A stretch of 64,000 bases of DNA from Isoetes taiwanensis (taxonomy: Eukaryota; Streptophyta; Lycopodiopsida; Isoetales; Isoetaceae). Numbering within the stretch: position 1 is the stretch's first letter; every line of letters begins with the position of its first letter. The translations under genes were made by a program, and so were the position numbers. The notes beneath the pieces are model-generated. The model saw only the letters and a list, made by a program, of their open reading frames with translations, was not told where the DNA came from and searched no databases. The stretch spans positions 169,501-233,500 of the forward strand of contig JAJEKV010000205.1 in NCBI GenBank assembly GCA_021234155.1. Direction: 5' to 3'. Of the stretch, positions 1-14,250 are shown piece by piece.

Positions 1-3000
1 GAAAGGATGTACCCATGCTATATAGAGATTAATGCCGACCGTCCGATTGGAGATGGAGGGCCATGATGCCGCCACCTCGTGGGAGAGGTCATGCATGGGC
101 ATATAAATATGATGGGGGGCATGCATAGGGGCATGCACCATGTCTTTAAGCCGCCGGATCAAAAGGGAGGAGAAATCATGGCCCTTAATTTTTATAAGGA
201 AAGTGCAAGGAAGCTTCGAAAAGTGGATTTGGTGCAACCAATCTTAACAGATTAGATCAAAAGGGGAGGATAAATCCTAGCCATTCATTTTTATAATAAA
301 TTAGAATTTTTATATTAAAGGAGGTGAGGTGGCATCCTTTATTTAATGAAAAGATAGTGAGGTGGCAACTCATTAATTATGAAGCTTTCTTGGAAGCTTC
401 TTTTTTTGTGTCGCCTTCAAACGACTTTATCTTGCGGTGGAGGTCTCGGATCAAAGTGGGACCCACGCCTTTGGATTCCTCTCATCAAATGCTTTCCAAT
501 GAGTAGTGGTTTGGCATCATTCCGTGCAATGTTGGATAATCTAGGGGAATATTCATAGAATCTAAGGAGATTTGAGAGATATTGGGATAATCTTTGAAAA
601 TCAAGGGAATCTCAAGAGAATCTTAAGGAATCTATGGGAATCTCAAAAGAATCTAGGGGGAATCTAAGAAAACCTTCAAAAAAGGTTTAAGAATCGAGGG
701 AAATCTCGATGGAATCTTAGAGATCTAATAGGATCTTCATAGAACTTAAGGGAATCTATAAGAATCTACATAGAATCTTGGGGAATCTAAACGAATCTTC
801 AAATAATCTTTGAAAATCTAGGGGAATCTTTATAGAACCTTAAGAATCTAGGGGATCTTTGTGGAATCTTAGGGAATCGCAGGAGATTCTAAGGGATCTA
901 GGGAGATTCTATGTGTGCGTGAAAGGATGTACCCATGCTATATAGAGATTAATGCCGACCGTCCGATTGGAGATGGAGGGCCATGATGCCGCCACCCGCC
1001 ACCGTGGGAGAGGTCATGCATGGGCATATAAATATGATGGGGGCATGCATAGGGGCATGCACCATGTCTTTAAGCCCGTCCCGGATCAAAAGGGAGGAGA
1101 AATCATGGCCCTTAATTTTTATAAGGAAAGTGCAAGGAAGCTTCACGAAAAGTGGATTTGGTGCAACCAATCTTAACCGATTAGATCAAAAAGGGGAGGA
1201 TAAATCCTAGCCATTCATTTTTATAATAAATTAGAATTTTTTATATTAAAGGAGGTGAGGTGGCACCCTTTATTTAATGAAAAGATAGTGAGGTGGCAAC
1301 TCATTAATTATGAAGCTTTCTTGGAAGCTTCTTTTTTTGCGTCGCCTTCAAACGACTTTATCTTGCGGTGGAGGTCTCGGATCAAAGTGGGACCCATGCC
1401 TTTGGATTCCTCTCATCAAATGCTTTCCAATGAGTAGTGGTTTGGCATCATTCCGTGCAATGTTGGATAATCTAGGGGAAGGAGATTTGAGAGATATTGG
1501 GATAATCTTTGAAAATCAAGGGAATCTCAAGAGAATCTTAAGGAATCTATGGGAATCTCAAAAGAATCTAGGGGAATCTAAGAAAACCTTCAAAAAAGGT
1601 TTAAGAATCGAGGGAAATCTCGATGGAATCTTAGAGATCTAATAGGATCTTCATAGAACTTAAGGGAATCTATAAGAATCTACATAGAATCTTGGGGAAT
1701 CTAAACGAATCTTCAAATAATCTTTGAAAATCTAGGGGAATCTTTATAGAACCTTAAGAATCTAGGGGGATCTTTGTGGAATCTTAGGGAATCGCAGGAG
1801 ATTCCAAGGGATCTAGGGGAGATTCTATGTGTGCCAGGAAAGGATGTACCCATGCTATATAGAGATTAATGCCGACCGGGTCCGATTGGAGATGGAGGGC
1901 CATGATGCCGCCACCTCGTGGGAGAGGTCATGCATGGGCATATAAATATGATGGGGGGCATGCATAGGGGCATGCACCATGTCTTTAAGCCGTCGGATCA
2001 AAGGGGAGGAGAAATCATGGCCCTTAATTTTTTATAAGGAAAGTGCAAGGAAGCTTCGAAAAGTGGATTTGGTGCAACCAATCTTAACCGTTAGATCAAA
2101 AGGGGGAGGATAAATCCTAGCCATTCATTTTATAATAAATTAGAATTTTTATATTAAAGGAGGTGAGGTGGCACCCTTTATTTAATGAAAAGATAGTGAG
2201 GTGGCAACTCATTAATTATGAAGCTTTCTTGGAAGCTTCTTTTTTTTCGTCTTCAAACGACTTTATCTTTGCGGTGGAGGTCTCGGATCAAAGTGGGACC
2301 CCGCCTTTGGATTCCTCTCATCAAATGCTTTCCAATGAGTAGTGGTTTGGCATCATTCCGTGCAATGTTGGATAATCTAGGGGAATATTCATAGAATCTA
2401 AGGAGATTTGAGAGATATTGGGATAATCTTTGAAAATCAAGGGAATCTCAAGAGAATCTTAAGGAATCTATGGGAATCTCAAAAGAATCTAGGGGAATCT
2501 AAGAAAACCTTCAAAAAAGGTTTAAGAATCGAGGGAAATCTCGATGGAATCTTAGAGATCTAATAGGATCTTCATAGAACTTAAGGGAATCTATAAGAAT
2601 CTACATAGAATCTTGGGGAATCTAAACGAATCTTCAAATAATCTTTGAAAATCTAGGGGAATCTTTATAGAACCTTAAGAATCTAGGGGGATCTTTGTGG
2701 AATCTTAGGGAATCGCAGGAGATTCTAAGGGATCTAGGGGAGATTCTATGTGTGCCAGGAAAGGATGTACCCATGCTATATAGAGATTAATGCCGACCGT
2801 CCGATTGGAGATGGAGGGCCATGATGCCGCCACCTCGTGGGAGAGGTCATGCATGGGCATATAAATATGATGGGGGGCATGCATAGGGGCATGCACCATG
2901 TCTTTAAGCCGTCGGATCAAAAGGGGAGGAGAAATCATGGCCCTTAATTTTTATAAGGAAAGTGCAAGGAAGCTTCCTGAAAAGTGGATTTGGTGCAACC

Positions 3001-5720
3001 AATCTTAACCGTTAGATCAAAAGGGGGGAGGATAAATCCTAGCCATTCATTTTTATAATAAATTAGAATTTTTTATATTAAAGGAGGTGAGGTGGCACCC
3101 TTTATTTAATGAAAAGATAGTGAGGTGGCAACTCATTAATTATGAAGCTTTCTTGGAAGCTTCTTTTTCTTGTCGCCTTCAAAGCGACTTTATCTTTTGC
3201 GGTGGAGGTCTCGGATCAAAGTGGGACCCATGCCTTTGGATTCCTCTCATCAAATGCTTTCCAATGAGTAGTGGTTTGGCATCATTAGTGCAATGTTGGA
3301 TAATCTAGGGAAGGAGATTTGAGAGATATTGGGATAATCTTTGAAAATCAAGGGAATCTCAAGAGAATCTTAAGGAATCTATGGGAATCTCAAAAGAATC
3401 TAGGGAATCTAAGAAAACCTTCAAAAAGGTTTAAGAATCGAGGGAAATCTCGATGGAATCTTAGAGATCTAATAGGATCTTCATAGAACTTAAGGGAATC
3501 TATAAGAATCTACATAGAATCTTGGGGAATCTAAACGAATCTTCAAATAATCTTTGAAAATCTAGGGGAATCTTTATAGAACCTTAAGAATCTAGGGGGA
3601 TCTTTGTGGAATCTTAGAGAATCGCAGGAGATTCTAAGGGATCTAGGGGAGATTCTATGTGTGCCAGGAAAGGATGTACCCATGCTATATAGAGATTAAT
3701 GCCGACCGTCCGATTGGAGATGGAGGGCCATGATGCCGCCACCTCGTGGGAGAGGTCATGCATGGGCATATAAATATGATGGGGGGCATGCATAGGGGCA
3801 TGCACCATGTCTTTAAGCCGTCGGATCAAAAGGGGAGGAGAAATCATGGCCCTTAATTTTTATAAGGAAAGTGCAAGGAAGCTTCCTGAAAAGTGGATTT
3901 GGTGCAACCAATCTTAACCGTTAGATCAAAGGGGGGAGGATAAATCCTAGCCATTCATTTTTATAATAAATTAGAATTTTTTATATTAAAGGAGGTGAGG
4001 TGGCACCCTTTATTTAATGAAAAGATAGTGAGGTGGCAACTCATTAATTATGAAGCTTTCTTGGAAGCTTCTTTTTTTGCGTCGCCTTCAAACGACTTTA
4101 TCTTGCGGTGGAGGTCTCGGATCAAAGTGGGACCCATGCCTTTGGATTCCTCTCATCAAATGCTTTCCAATGAGTAGTGGTTTGGCATCATTCCGTGCAA
4201 TGTTGGATAATCTAGGGGAAGGAGATTTGAGAGATATTGGGATAATCTTTGAAAATCAAGGGAATCTCAAGAGAATCTTAAGGAATCTATGGGAATCTCA
4301 AAAGAATCTAGGGGAATCTAAGAAAACCTTCAAAAAAGGTTTAAGAATCGAGGGAAATCTCGATGGAATCTTAGAGATCTAATAGGATCTTCATAGAACT
4401 TAAGGGAATCTATAAGAATCTACATAGAATCTTGGGGAATCTAAACGAATCTTCAAATAATCTTTGAAAATCTAGGGGAATCTTTATAGAACCTTAAGAA
4501 TCTAGGGGGATCTTTGTGGAATCTTAGGGAATCGCAGGAGATTCCAAGGGATCTAGGGGAGATTCTATGTGTGCCAGGAAAGGATGTACCCATGCTATAT
4601 AGAGATTAATGCCCCGTCCGATTGGAGATGGAGGGCCATGATGCCGCCACCTCGTGGGAGAGGTCATGCATGGGCATATAAATATGATGGGGGGGCATGC
4701 ATAGGGGCATGCACCATGTCTTTAAGCCCGTCGGATCAAAAAGGAGAGGAGAAATCATGGCCCTTAATTTTTATAAGGAAAGTGCAAGGAAGCTTCACGA
4801 AAAGTGGATTTGGTGCAACCAATCTTAACCGATTAGATCAAAAGGGGGAGGATAAATCCTAGCCATTCATTTTTATAATAAATTAGAATTTTTTATATTA
4901 AAGGAGGTGAGGTGGCACCCTTTATTTAATGAAAAGATAGTGAGGTGGCAACTCATTAATTATGAAGCTTTCTTGGAAGCTTCTTTTTTTGCGTCGCCTT
5001 CAAACGACTTTATCTTAAGTGGAGGTCTCGGATCAAAGTGGGACCCATGCCTTTGGATTCCTCTCATCAAATGCTTTCCAATGAGTAGTGGTTTGGCATC
5101 ATTAGGTGCAATGTTGGATAATCTAGGGGAATATTCATAGAATCTAAGGAAATTTGAGAGATATTGGGATAATCTTTGAAAATCAAGGGAATCTCAAGAG
5201 AATCTTAAGGAATCTATGGGAATCTCAAAAGAATCTAGGGGAATCTAAGAAAACCTTCAAAAAAGGTTTAAGAATCGAGGGAAATCTCGATGGAATCTTA
5301 GAGATCTAATAGGATCTTCATAGAACTTAAGGGAATCTATAAGAATCTACATAGAATCTTGGGGAATCTAAACGAATCTTCAAATAATCTTTGAAAATCT
5401 AGGGGAATCTTTATAGAACCTTAAGAATCTAGGGGGATCTTTGTGGAATCTTAGGGAATCGCAGGAGATTCCAAGGGATCTAGGGGAATCTTTGACAGTA
5501 GGTGCGTTCTACAGGGGAATCTTCATAGAATCTAAGGGAATCTAGAAGAATCTACATGGAATCTTGGAGAATCTAGAGGAATCTTAGGATAATATTTGGG
5601 AATCTAAGGGAATCTCAAGAGAATATTTAAGAATCTAAAGGAATCTAGAGGAATCTTGGGATAACCTTTGGAATCAAGGAAATGTCAAGAGAATCCTAAC
5701 GAATCTATGGGAATCAAATG
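1..5720 (+). repeat. Satellite array, unit about 910 bp
   Basis: Six head-to-tail units start with GAAAGGATGTACCC at 1, 921, 1838, 2759, 3668 and 4578, giving lengths of 920, 917, 921, 909, 910 and about 912 bp. The copies are nearly identical and differ mainly by indels of a few bases, for example in G runs and in presence of the ATATTCATAGAATCTAAG segment after GATAATCTAGGGGA. Each unit has a first half of unique sequence (TATA-like motifs, GCATGC-rich stretch, GAGGTGGCA block) and a second half made of imperfect GGAATCT repeats. The short open frames inside are not conserved across the indels, so I do not call them genes. The array is cut by the window start. Confidence 0.95.
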
Positions 5721-6500
5721 AGGTGGCAACTCATTAATTATGAAGCTTTCTTGGAAGCTTCTTTTTTTGCGTCGCCTTCAAACGACTTTATCTTGCGGTG
5801 GAGGTCTCGAATCAAAGTGGCACCCACGCCTTTGGATTCCTCTCATCAAATGCTTTCCAATGAGTAGTGGTTTGGCATCATTCCGTGCAATGTTGGATAA
5901 TCTAGGGGAATATTCATAGAATCTAAGGAGATTTGAGAGATATTGGGATAATCTTTGAAAATCAAGGGAATCTCAAGAGAATCTTAAGGAATCTATGGGA
6001 ATCTCAAAAGAATCTAGAGGAATCTAAGAAAACCTTCAAAAAAGGTTTAAGAATCGAGGGAAATCTCGATGGAATCTTAGAGATCTAATAGGATCTTCAT
6101 AGAACTTAAGGGAATCTATAAGAATCTACATAGAATCTTGGGGAATCTAAACGAATCTTCAAATAATCTTTGAAAATCTAGGGGAATCTTTATAGAACCT
6201 TAAGAATCTAGGGGGATCTTTGTGGAATCTTAGGGAATCGCAGGAGATTCCAAGGGATCTAGGGGAATCTTTAACAGTAGGTGCGTTCTACAGGGGAATC
6301 TTCATAGAATCTAAGGGAATCTAGAAGAATCTACATGGAATCTTGGAGAATCTAGAGGAATCTTAGGATAATATTTGGGAATCTAAGGAAATCTCAAGAG
6401 AATATTTAAGAATCTAAAGGAATCTAGAGGAATCTTGGGATAACCTTTGGAATCAAGGAAATGTCAAGAGAATCCTAACGAATCTATGGGAATCAAATGA
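4942..6500 (+). repeat. 779-bp tandem duplication of a recombined satellite unit
   Basis: The segment from GAGGTGGCAACTC at about 4942 to GGGAATCAAATGA at about 5720 is repeated at 5721-6500 (offset 778-779). It joins the last part of a 910-bp unit to about 220 bp of a variant GAATCT tract that carries the marker GACAGTAGGTGCGTTCTAC (5494, repeated at 6273 with one change). The duplicated copy therefore lacks the first roughly 360 bp of the normal unit. This is a higher-order variant made by unequal exchange at the array edge. Confidence 0.88.
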
Positions 6501-7130
6501 ATATAGAGGAATCTAAGAGAATCTTCAATAAATGTTTGGGAATCGGGGGGGATCTTTATGGAATCTTAGAGAATCTAGTGGAATCTTGATAGAATCTAAG
6601 GGAATCTAGGAGAATCTACATAGAATCTTAGGGAATCTAAAGGAATCTTTAGATAATCTTTGAAAATCTAGGGGAATCTTTATAGAACCTTAAGAATCTA
6701 GGGGATGTTTATGGAATTTTATGGAATTTAGGGGGAATCCAAGAGGATCTAGGGGAATCTTTGACACTAGGTGTGTTCTACAAGGGGATCTTCATAGAAT
6801 CTAAGGAAATCTTGAAGAATCTACATGGAATCTTAGGATAATCTTTGGGATCTAGGGGAATCTCAAGAGAATCTTTAAGAATCTAAAGGAATCTAAGGGA
6901 ATCTTCATAAAATCTTTGAGTATCTAGAGAATCTTGGTGGAATCTTGGCAAATCTCTATAGAATCTTCATCGCATGACTTTAAAATTGACTTCTACTCGA
7001 ATTTGTACAATTCCTCGAGGAAAAATCCGCGGATTTTGGGGAATATAAGCGAACATTGATGGAATCTCATAATATCTAGGGAAATTTTTCTAGAGTCTTT
7101 GGAGAATCTTTATAGGATCTTCATTGGATG
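6500..7130 (+). repeat. Degenerate GAATCT-type tract at satellite edge
   Basis: The same GGAATCTNNN-like motif goes on every 10-15 bases, but without the unique half of the satellite unit and with growing divergence. It fades into a segment with GACTTTAAAATTGACTTCTACTCGAATTTGTACAA-type sequence, a close relative of which appears at 7132-7165. This looks like the oldest part of the array. Confidence 0.8.
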
Positions 7131-7169
7131 ACACTGCATTTGGCTTCTAGTCGAATTTGTACAAGCCCT

Positions 7170-7223
7170 CATAGTACAATAACTTGTATATATATATATA
7201 TATATACAAGTGGTTGTACTATG
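7170..7223. repeat. (AT)n-centred palindrome at the polarity switch
   Basis: CATAGTACAA (7170-7179) pairs with TTGTACTATG (7214-7223) and CTTG pairs with CAAG around a (TA)n core, giving a near-perfect hairpin. Less exact arms extend outward on both sides: TGCATTT on the left matches the reverse complement of AAATGCA on the right. Confidence 0.85.
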
Positions 7224-7259
7224 AAGGACTGCATGAAGTCGACCCTGCAAAATGCAGTG

Positions 7260-7415
7260 GTGTGGAAGATTTCCATAGATTGTCCCAAGATTCACCTAAA
7301 TTCCCCATGATTCTATGTAGGTGCTCTTGGATTCCCTTAGATTACATGAAGATTCATTTAGGTAATCCAAGATTTTATCAAGATTCCGCCAGTTTCCTAA
7401 AGATTTTATGAAGTT
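7260..7415 (-). repeat. GAATCT sub-repeat in inverted orientation
   Basis: From about 7265 the plus strand reads AGATTC/GATTCC-type motifs (CCAAGATTCACC, TGATTCTATG, TTGGATTCCC, CAAGATTCCG). These are the reverse complement of the GGAATCT repeat left of the palindrome. The tract ends near 7415. Confidence 0.8.
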
Positions 7416-8395
7416 TCCTTATCGCATATCGCAGATCTTTATTTTTATCACAAGCATAGGGTAAGGACCAAAGTTACAAAATTGTTATGGCTTAGGATAA
7501 GATAAGATAAGATGAAAAAAAAAATTGTTAAAATTGTTAAAATTGTTATGGCTTAGGGAAAGTTTTAGCTTGGAGATGCTGCATGGCAATTACTTGAACT
7601 TGGTCCAGCTCAAAAAGTTCCAAATTCCATAGATATGCTAATTTAGAGTTAAATTATCCTTAATGGCTAGTAAACTGCCATGTTTTCAATGGATGTTTGC
7701 ATCACAGTGCGTAATCTTTCGTGATGGTTGGCAAGTATATCTTCCTCTTATAGTGGCAAACACGTTTTTTGTTTTATAGTGATCCAACTTTATAAATGCC
7801 AAAGGATCGTTATATGTTGTTTTTAAGGGATCATACACATGATTACTTGATAGAGAAGCATAGATTTTCAGAATATGCATTGAAATGGGTCGTAATGTCC
7901 TATTTGGGGTCACAATCGTAAAGCTCTCTCTATTTGTTGCATCATGTTACTTGATAACCATTTGTCCTTTCAATTTAGACTTACATGAGATTTTTTCACA
8001 AATTAACCCATGAGATCATGTAGCCCATAATTGACTGCTACAACTAGTATACTACAACCCAACTATTCATACTAAGCCAAACTAACAATTATACAAAGCC
8101 ATGTGCGTAATGTTACTACCCTTTAACTTTTGCATGAGTTGCTTGTTGGTTTTTGCAGCAAACAACTATTTTATATTGGGATCTACAACCATATCCTCAA
8201 TATTGTTAATAAGCAATTTAGGCTGAACTAGCTAGACACGATGGATGGATGGTTGGAGAGGTTCTTAACCCTATCAAAACAAATAATTCAAAACTAATCA
8301 AGGACCCACTAAGTCGATCCAACTATTGGCACTATTCACATCAAATTGCCAAACTATTTTACACCATGATAATAGCATCTAAAGAAATAAAGACA
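7416..8395. other. No gene seen
   Basis: AT-rich sequence with small tandem bits (GATAAGATAAGAT near 7500, AAAATTGTT x3 near 7520-7550). I found no frame with recognisable similarity and no RNA gene. Confidence 0.6.
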
Positions 8396-8396
8396 T

Positions 8397-9122
8397 GCTC
8401 TGCGTTCGCGAACAACAGCTTGCAACTCCTCCACAGTTTCAATGTTATGTGCAAAGACATCTAGTCCTGAGGTGGCAACACACTCTACACAAGCCAGATC
8501 TCCTCGGAAATCAGGAATGGATAAAAAACACAATTTAGCAGCTGCTATGAGTAGCGATCTAGGATTACAAAGATGATAAACAATAAAGAGCTCAATGACT
8601 TCAATGCTTAGCAAACACATAGTACCAAACTAGAATCAATAAATGGGGTACATCAGCCATAAAACAACAGGGGGCTTGTTCTCCTTGATGTGGCGTACTG
8701 TTTCAGCAAAGTGAGCACTCCCTTATCAGGTAGATCATCCCTGTCCACACTGGTAAGCACAATATAATCCAAATCCCAGGCTACAATTGCCTCTACAACA
8801 TTCATGGGCTCATTAGGGTCTAGTGGTGGAGGAGTTCGTGAAGTTTTTACAGCACAAAATCTGTGAAGGAAGGATAATTTGAATAACCGTATATAGTCTT
8901 CAAAATCCAAATGCAAGGATGCATAAATTTACCCGCAGTCTCTGGTGCAAGTATCACCCAATATCATGGTGCAAGTATCACCCAATATCATAATCATGGC
9001 AGTAGCCTTGCCCAGTTCACCCCCACTCCAGCATTCACCAGGACATTTGGCTTCCTCACAGACAGTATGCAAATTAAGGTCCCTAAGCTGGGCCTTAATC
9101 GCTGCATACTTCTCACCGCAGC
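8397..9122 (-). pseudogene. LIP1P-like: Plastid-type lipoyl synthase relic, three internal exons
   Basis: Lipoyl synthase is a radical-SAM enzyme that inserts sulfur into protein-bound octanoate; the plastid form serves plastid pyruvate dehydrogenase. Reading the minus strand, the first exon (about 9122-8934) has GEKYAAIK, the CEEAKCP-type cysteines, [14 protein letters not shown] and [10 protein letters not shown]. The next (about 8860-8665) has [17 protein letters not shown] and [14 protein letters not shown]. The third (about 8520-8397) has [20 protein letters not shown] and RERRA. The radical-SAM CxxxCxxC motif is rebuilt across the first intron. Damage: CPNIGECW is shortened to [14 protein letters not shown] is duplicated by an exact 24-bp repeat (8944-8991), and one base is missing after DLPDKG so that [12 protein letters not shown] lies in another frame. 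No later exons were found below 8397. The identification is firm; the gene is not functional. Confidence 0.88.
8944..8991. repeat. Exact 24-bp tandem duplication
   Basis: Two adjacent identical 24-mers (8944-8967 and 8968-8991, beginning GGTGCAAGTATCACC). They lie in the lipoyl synthase relic and duplicate MILGDTCT in frame. Confidence 0.97.
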
Positions 9123-9294
9123 AAATATTCTACATAATTTTCAAATATAAAAGGGTCTGCTAGTTGTAAAACCTCGGCATCAAAGACACTAGCAACACAC
9201 AACATGTTTTGCATATGGCTCAGCCTGTTTTACATCTTACATGTTGTCGAAGGTGCTTTTGCATCCTAAATGTTTCTGTTAATCGGAGAGCTTT

Positions 9295-9516
9295 GAGAGA
9301 GAGAGAGAGAGAGATGTATTTTTACGTCGTAGCACAAGCCAGCATCCTTTTAGGACATACGACGCTCCCTCTTCAAGGAGCACCACCCCCTACAAGGATA
9401 CCAGGGGCCAAAGGTCCTAGGATGCCAAGATCCTAGTGAGGTTCGAACACGAGACCTCAATGTGCTAGACGAGTGGACTAACCACACGACCAAAGGAGGC
9501 AGATTCTAGATGTTTC
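9295..9516 (-). mobile_element. tRNA-derived SINE
   Basis: On the minus strand the head is tRNA-like: an A-box region GTTAGTCCACTC (9471-9482) and a B-box GTGTTCGAACC (about 9440-9450) at normal spacing. A body of about 110 bp follows, then a 3' end GTAAAAATACAT and a (CT)n tail (plus strand GA run 9295-9314). A possible target-site duplication is CTAAATGTTTC (9266-9276) against CTAGATGTTTC (9506-9516), 10 of 11 identical, though the left copy sits 18 bp beyond the tail. The 3' terminus matches that of the LINE ending at 29,626. It lies in what would be an intron of the lipoyl synthase relic. Confidence 0.75.
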
Positions 9517-10690
9517 AAGTGGCAAGCATGTTAAGCAAAAAAATGCAATAATATCAGACGAAATGGCCTTTTGCAGATGGATGTCGTTGGACAGATGCCA
9601 TAAGCTCCATATCCTACAAAAAACATTTAAATTCAACAGCTAAACAATATGGCCACGCAACAAATCCCATGTACCTAGAAACCAAGAGCTTCTACCTACA
9701 TAATTAGTAGCTAAAATTACCTCAAGAAAAAGATGCCATGGTATTAAAAATTTGGACTCAAATCACTGAGGTTTTTTTCACTGCCTTGCTGCCATCAATG
9801 TTGTTACTAATAGAACATGCCTGCAACACAATTCATAGTGTATCACCATCTTCCAGCCTGCAGAATTTCATTTCATGATTAATGGCTCCTAGTGTAAACT
9901 ACTTCAAGATCGTCAGACTTAACTAAAGCAGCATGGCATGTGAAGTTGTTGGTATAGCTGCAGAACAAATCAAGCTAGTGAATAAAACAACAGGAAATAA
10001 AGCTTTGCATAGTCTGCCAATGTTTGGATTAAACACTCTTTGCTTTGGTTGCTTTGTAGAATCTGTAACCAGGAATATGTATGCATTGTTAGTGAATGTC
10101 CAATAGAAAAATAAAGATCAATTCGAGGATCAGGAGCAGCAGGAGTTAGAGGCACAACCTTCCAAGCATTAATATAACTAGTTCCAGCAAGTTTCGTGGA
10201 TAAAGTCTGCAACGTCAGTGGCCAGAATCATACTTTCCCACAACAATCTACGAAATATGCCCATATCATGAATGCCAATTTACGGAATAAGCCCATATCA
10301 CAAATGCGTGTAACATCGTCTACAACATCCTGGAAATGGGGCAATCAACTGCACTTCTAAAAATACAGAGCTCCAGACCACCTCTGTCAAAGAATTCAGT
10401 TAAAAAACAATGAAAGAGCAATATCATCTTCCATAATCGGTTTCTCATTGCCATACTTCCATAGTAGCATACTCTGCATATTAAGCCTCAATCTGACAGA
10501 GATGCTGGAAATGCATCTATCAAGTCACAACCCTACATTGCAGCTCTGCATGCTACAATCCATTTCGAAATCCCTCTTCAGCATGTCGCTGCAGCCCTGT
10601 TCAGCACAAAACGTCTCTGTACAGTAGGCCGCTCCAGCCATCCGCTGGCCTCTAAAAACATGTAATTTTTTATTTCAGTGGCAGATCATA
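9517..10690. other. No gene seen (probable relic intron)
   Basis: AT-rich sequence between the candidate first exon and the internal exons of the lipoyl synthase relic. No frame in it could be matched to the missing N-terminal part of the enzyme. Confidence 0.5.
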
Positions 10691-10691
10691 T

Positions 10692-10865
10692 TCAAATACA
10701 TTGATCCGGCCGAGAACATCTCATGCAGAGACTCAGAGCTCGATTCACTTGGGTTGCCATGTTTGGGCCAAATGGAAATTGCCATGGGAAACGAACTGCC
10801 GGAGCAAGAGTCGAAGGGAGCCCTGGCCATTCTAGGAGCTGCACCGTGGCTGCCGTGGCCGCCAT
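10692..10865 (-). pseudogene. Possible first exon with plastid transit peptide
   Basis: An ATG at 10865 (minus) opens a 57-codon frame starting MAATAATVQLL and going on with LPSTLAPAVRFPWQFPF. It is rich in Ala/Ser/Thr/Leu, carries basic residues, and has almost no acidic residues, as in plastid transit peptides. It lies upstream of, and on the same strand as, the lipoyl synthase relic, so it may be that gene's first exon. The link is positional only; no lipoyl synthase residues are visible. A chance open frame is the alternative. Confidence 0.3.
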
Positions 10866-10869
10866 AGCC

Positions 10870-13590
<2,721 letters not shown>

Positions 13591-13602
13591 TGAAATCACT
13601 CT

Positions 13603-13604
<2 letters not shown>

Positions 13605-13684
<80 letters not shown>
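13605..13684. repeat. (GA)n microsatellite at LINE 5' edge
   Basis: About 80 bp of perfect GA repeat directly next to the truncated 5' end of the minus-strand LINE. It may be the tail of an older element into which the LINE inserted. Confidence 0.95.
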
Positions 13685-13688
<4 letters not shown>

Positions 13689-14153
13689 TTGGCCACATGC
13701 GGACTTAGAGATTATGAGAGATAATACGAGAGATGGGAGAAGGGGAGAGATGGGTGAGAGTGGGTTTTCTTGACTCTCACCTCGAGAGACAATTTCTCCC
13801 TAACAGCAGGGAGGGGCATTCCCATTAACTTTTGGCCGTTAGTAAAGAAAAGAGAAATCCCGAAAAAACCCATCGGAAAAGAAAAAGGGGCAACCGCACA
13901 ACCGCATGACTACAACCCACCTGAATTTGCACCTACGGCCCTGTCTTCATGGTCGTCCACTGCTCCAGCAGGATCTACCCCAGCAAAAACGGTTGTAGGT
14001 TTGCCCTTTGTAGGCCCTTTGTGACACTAATCTATTTGCATTTGCTGAATCCGGCCTTGGGTAGAATCCGACCTTGTAGAACAGGGCTTTTGACAAACAA
14101 AAAAATGATTTGTGAATCCAAGTCTCTGATTCAATCTGCGAAAAAATCAAAAG

Positions 14154-14250
14154 GCCCTGATTCATGGCAGAAAAAAAATCGCAGCAAAATGCCCTGATTC
14201 ATGGTATGCCCTGATTTATGGTAGAAAAAAGGCCCTGATTCATGGTATGG
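14154..14250 (+). repeat. Short tandem GCCCTGATTCATGGYA repeats
   Basis: The motif GCCCTGATTCATGG occurs four times with short A-rich spacers (about 14154, 14191, 14208 with one change, 14231), just before the CRINKLY4-like fragment. Confidence 0.8.

Noticed and set aside
324-5140. Repeated 60-110-codon frames in the satellite (RWHPLFNEKIVRWQLINYEAF-type)
   Set aside because: They mostly open without ATG, their ends shift with each unit's indels, and they have no domain; they are by-products of a repeated DNA sequence.
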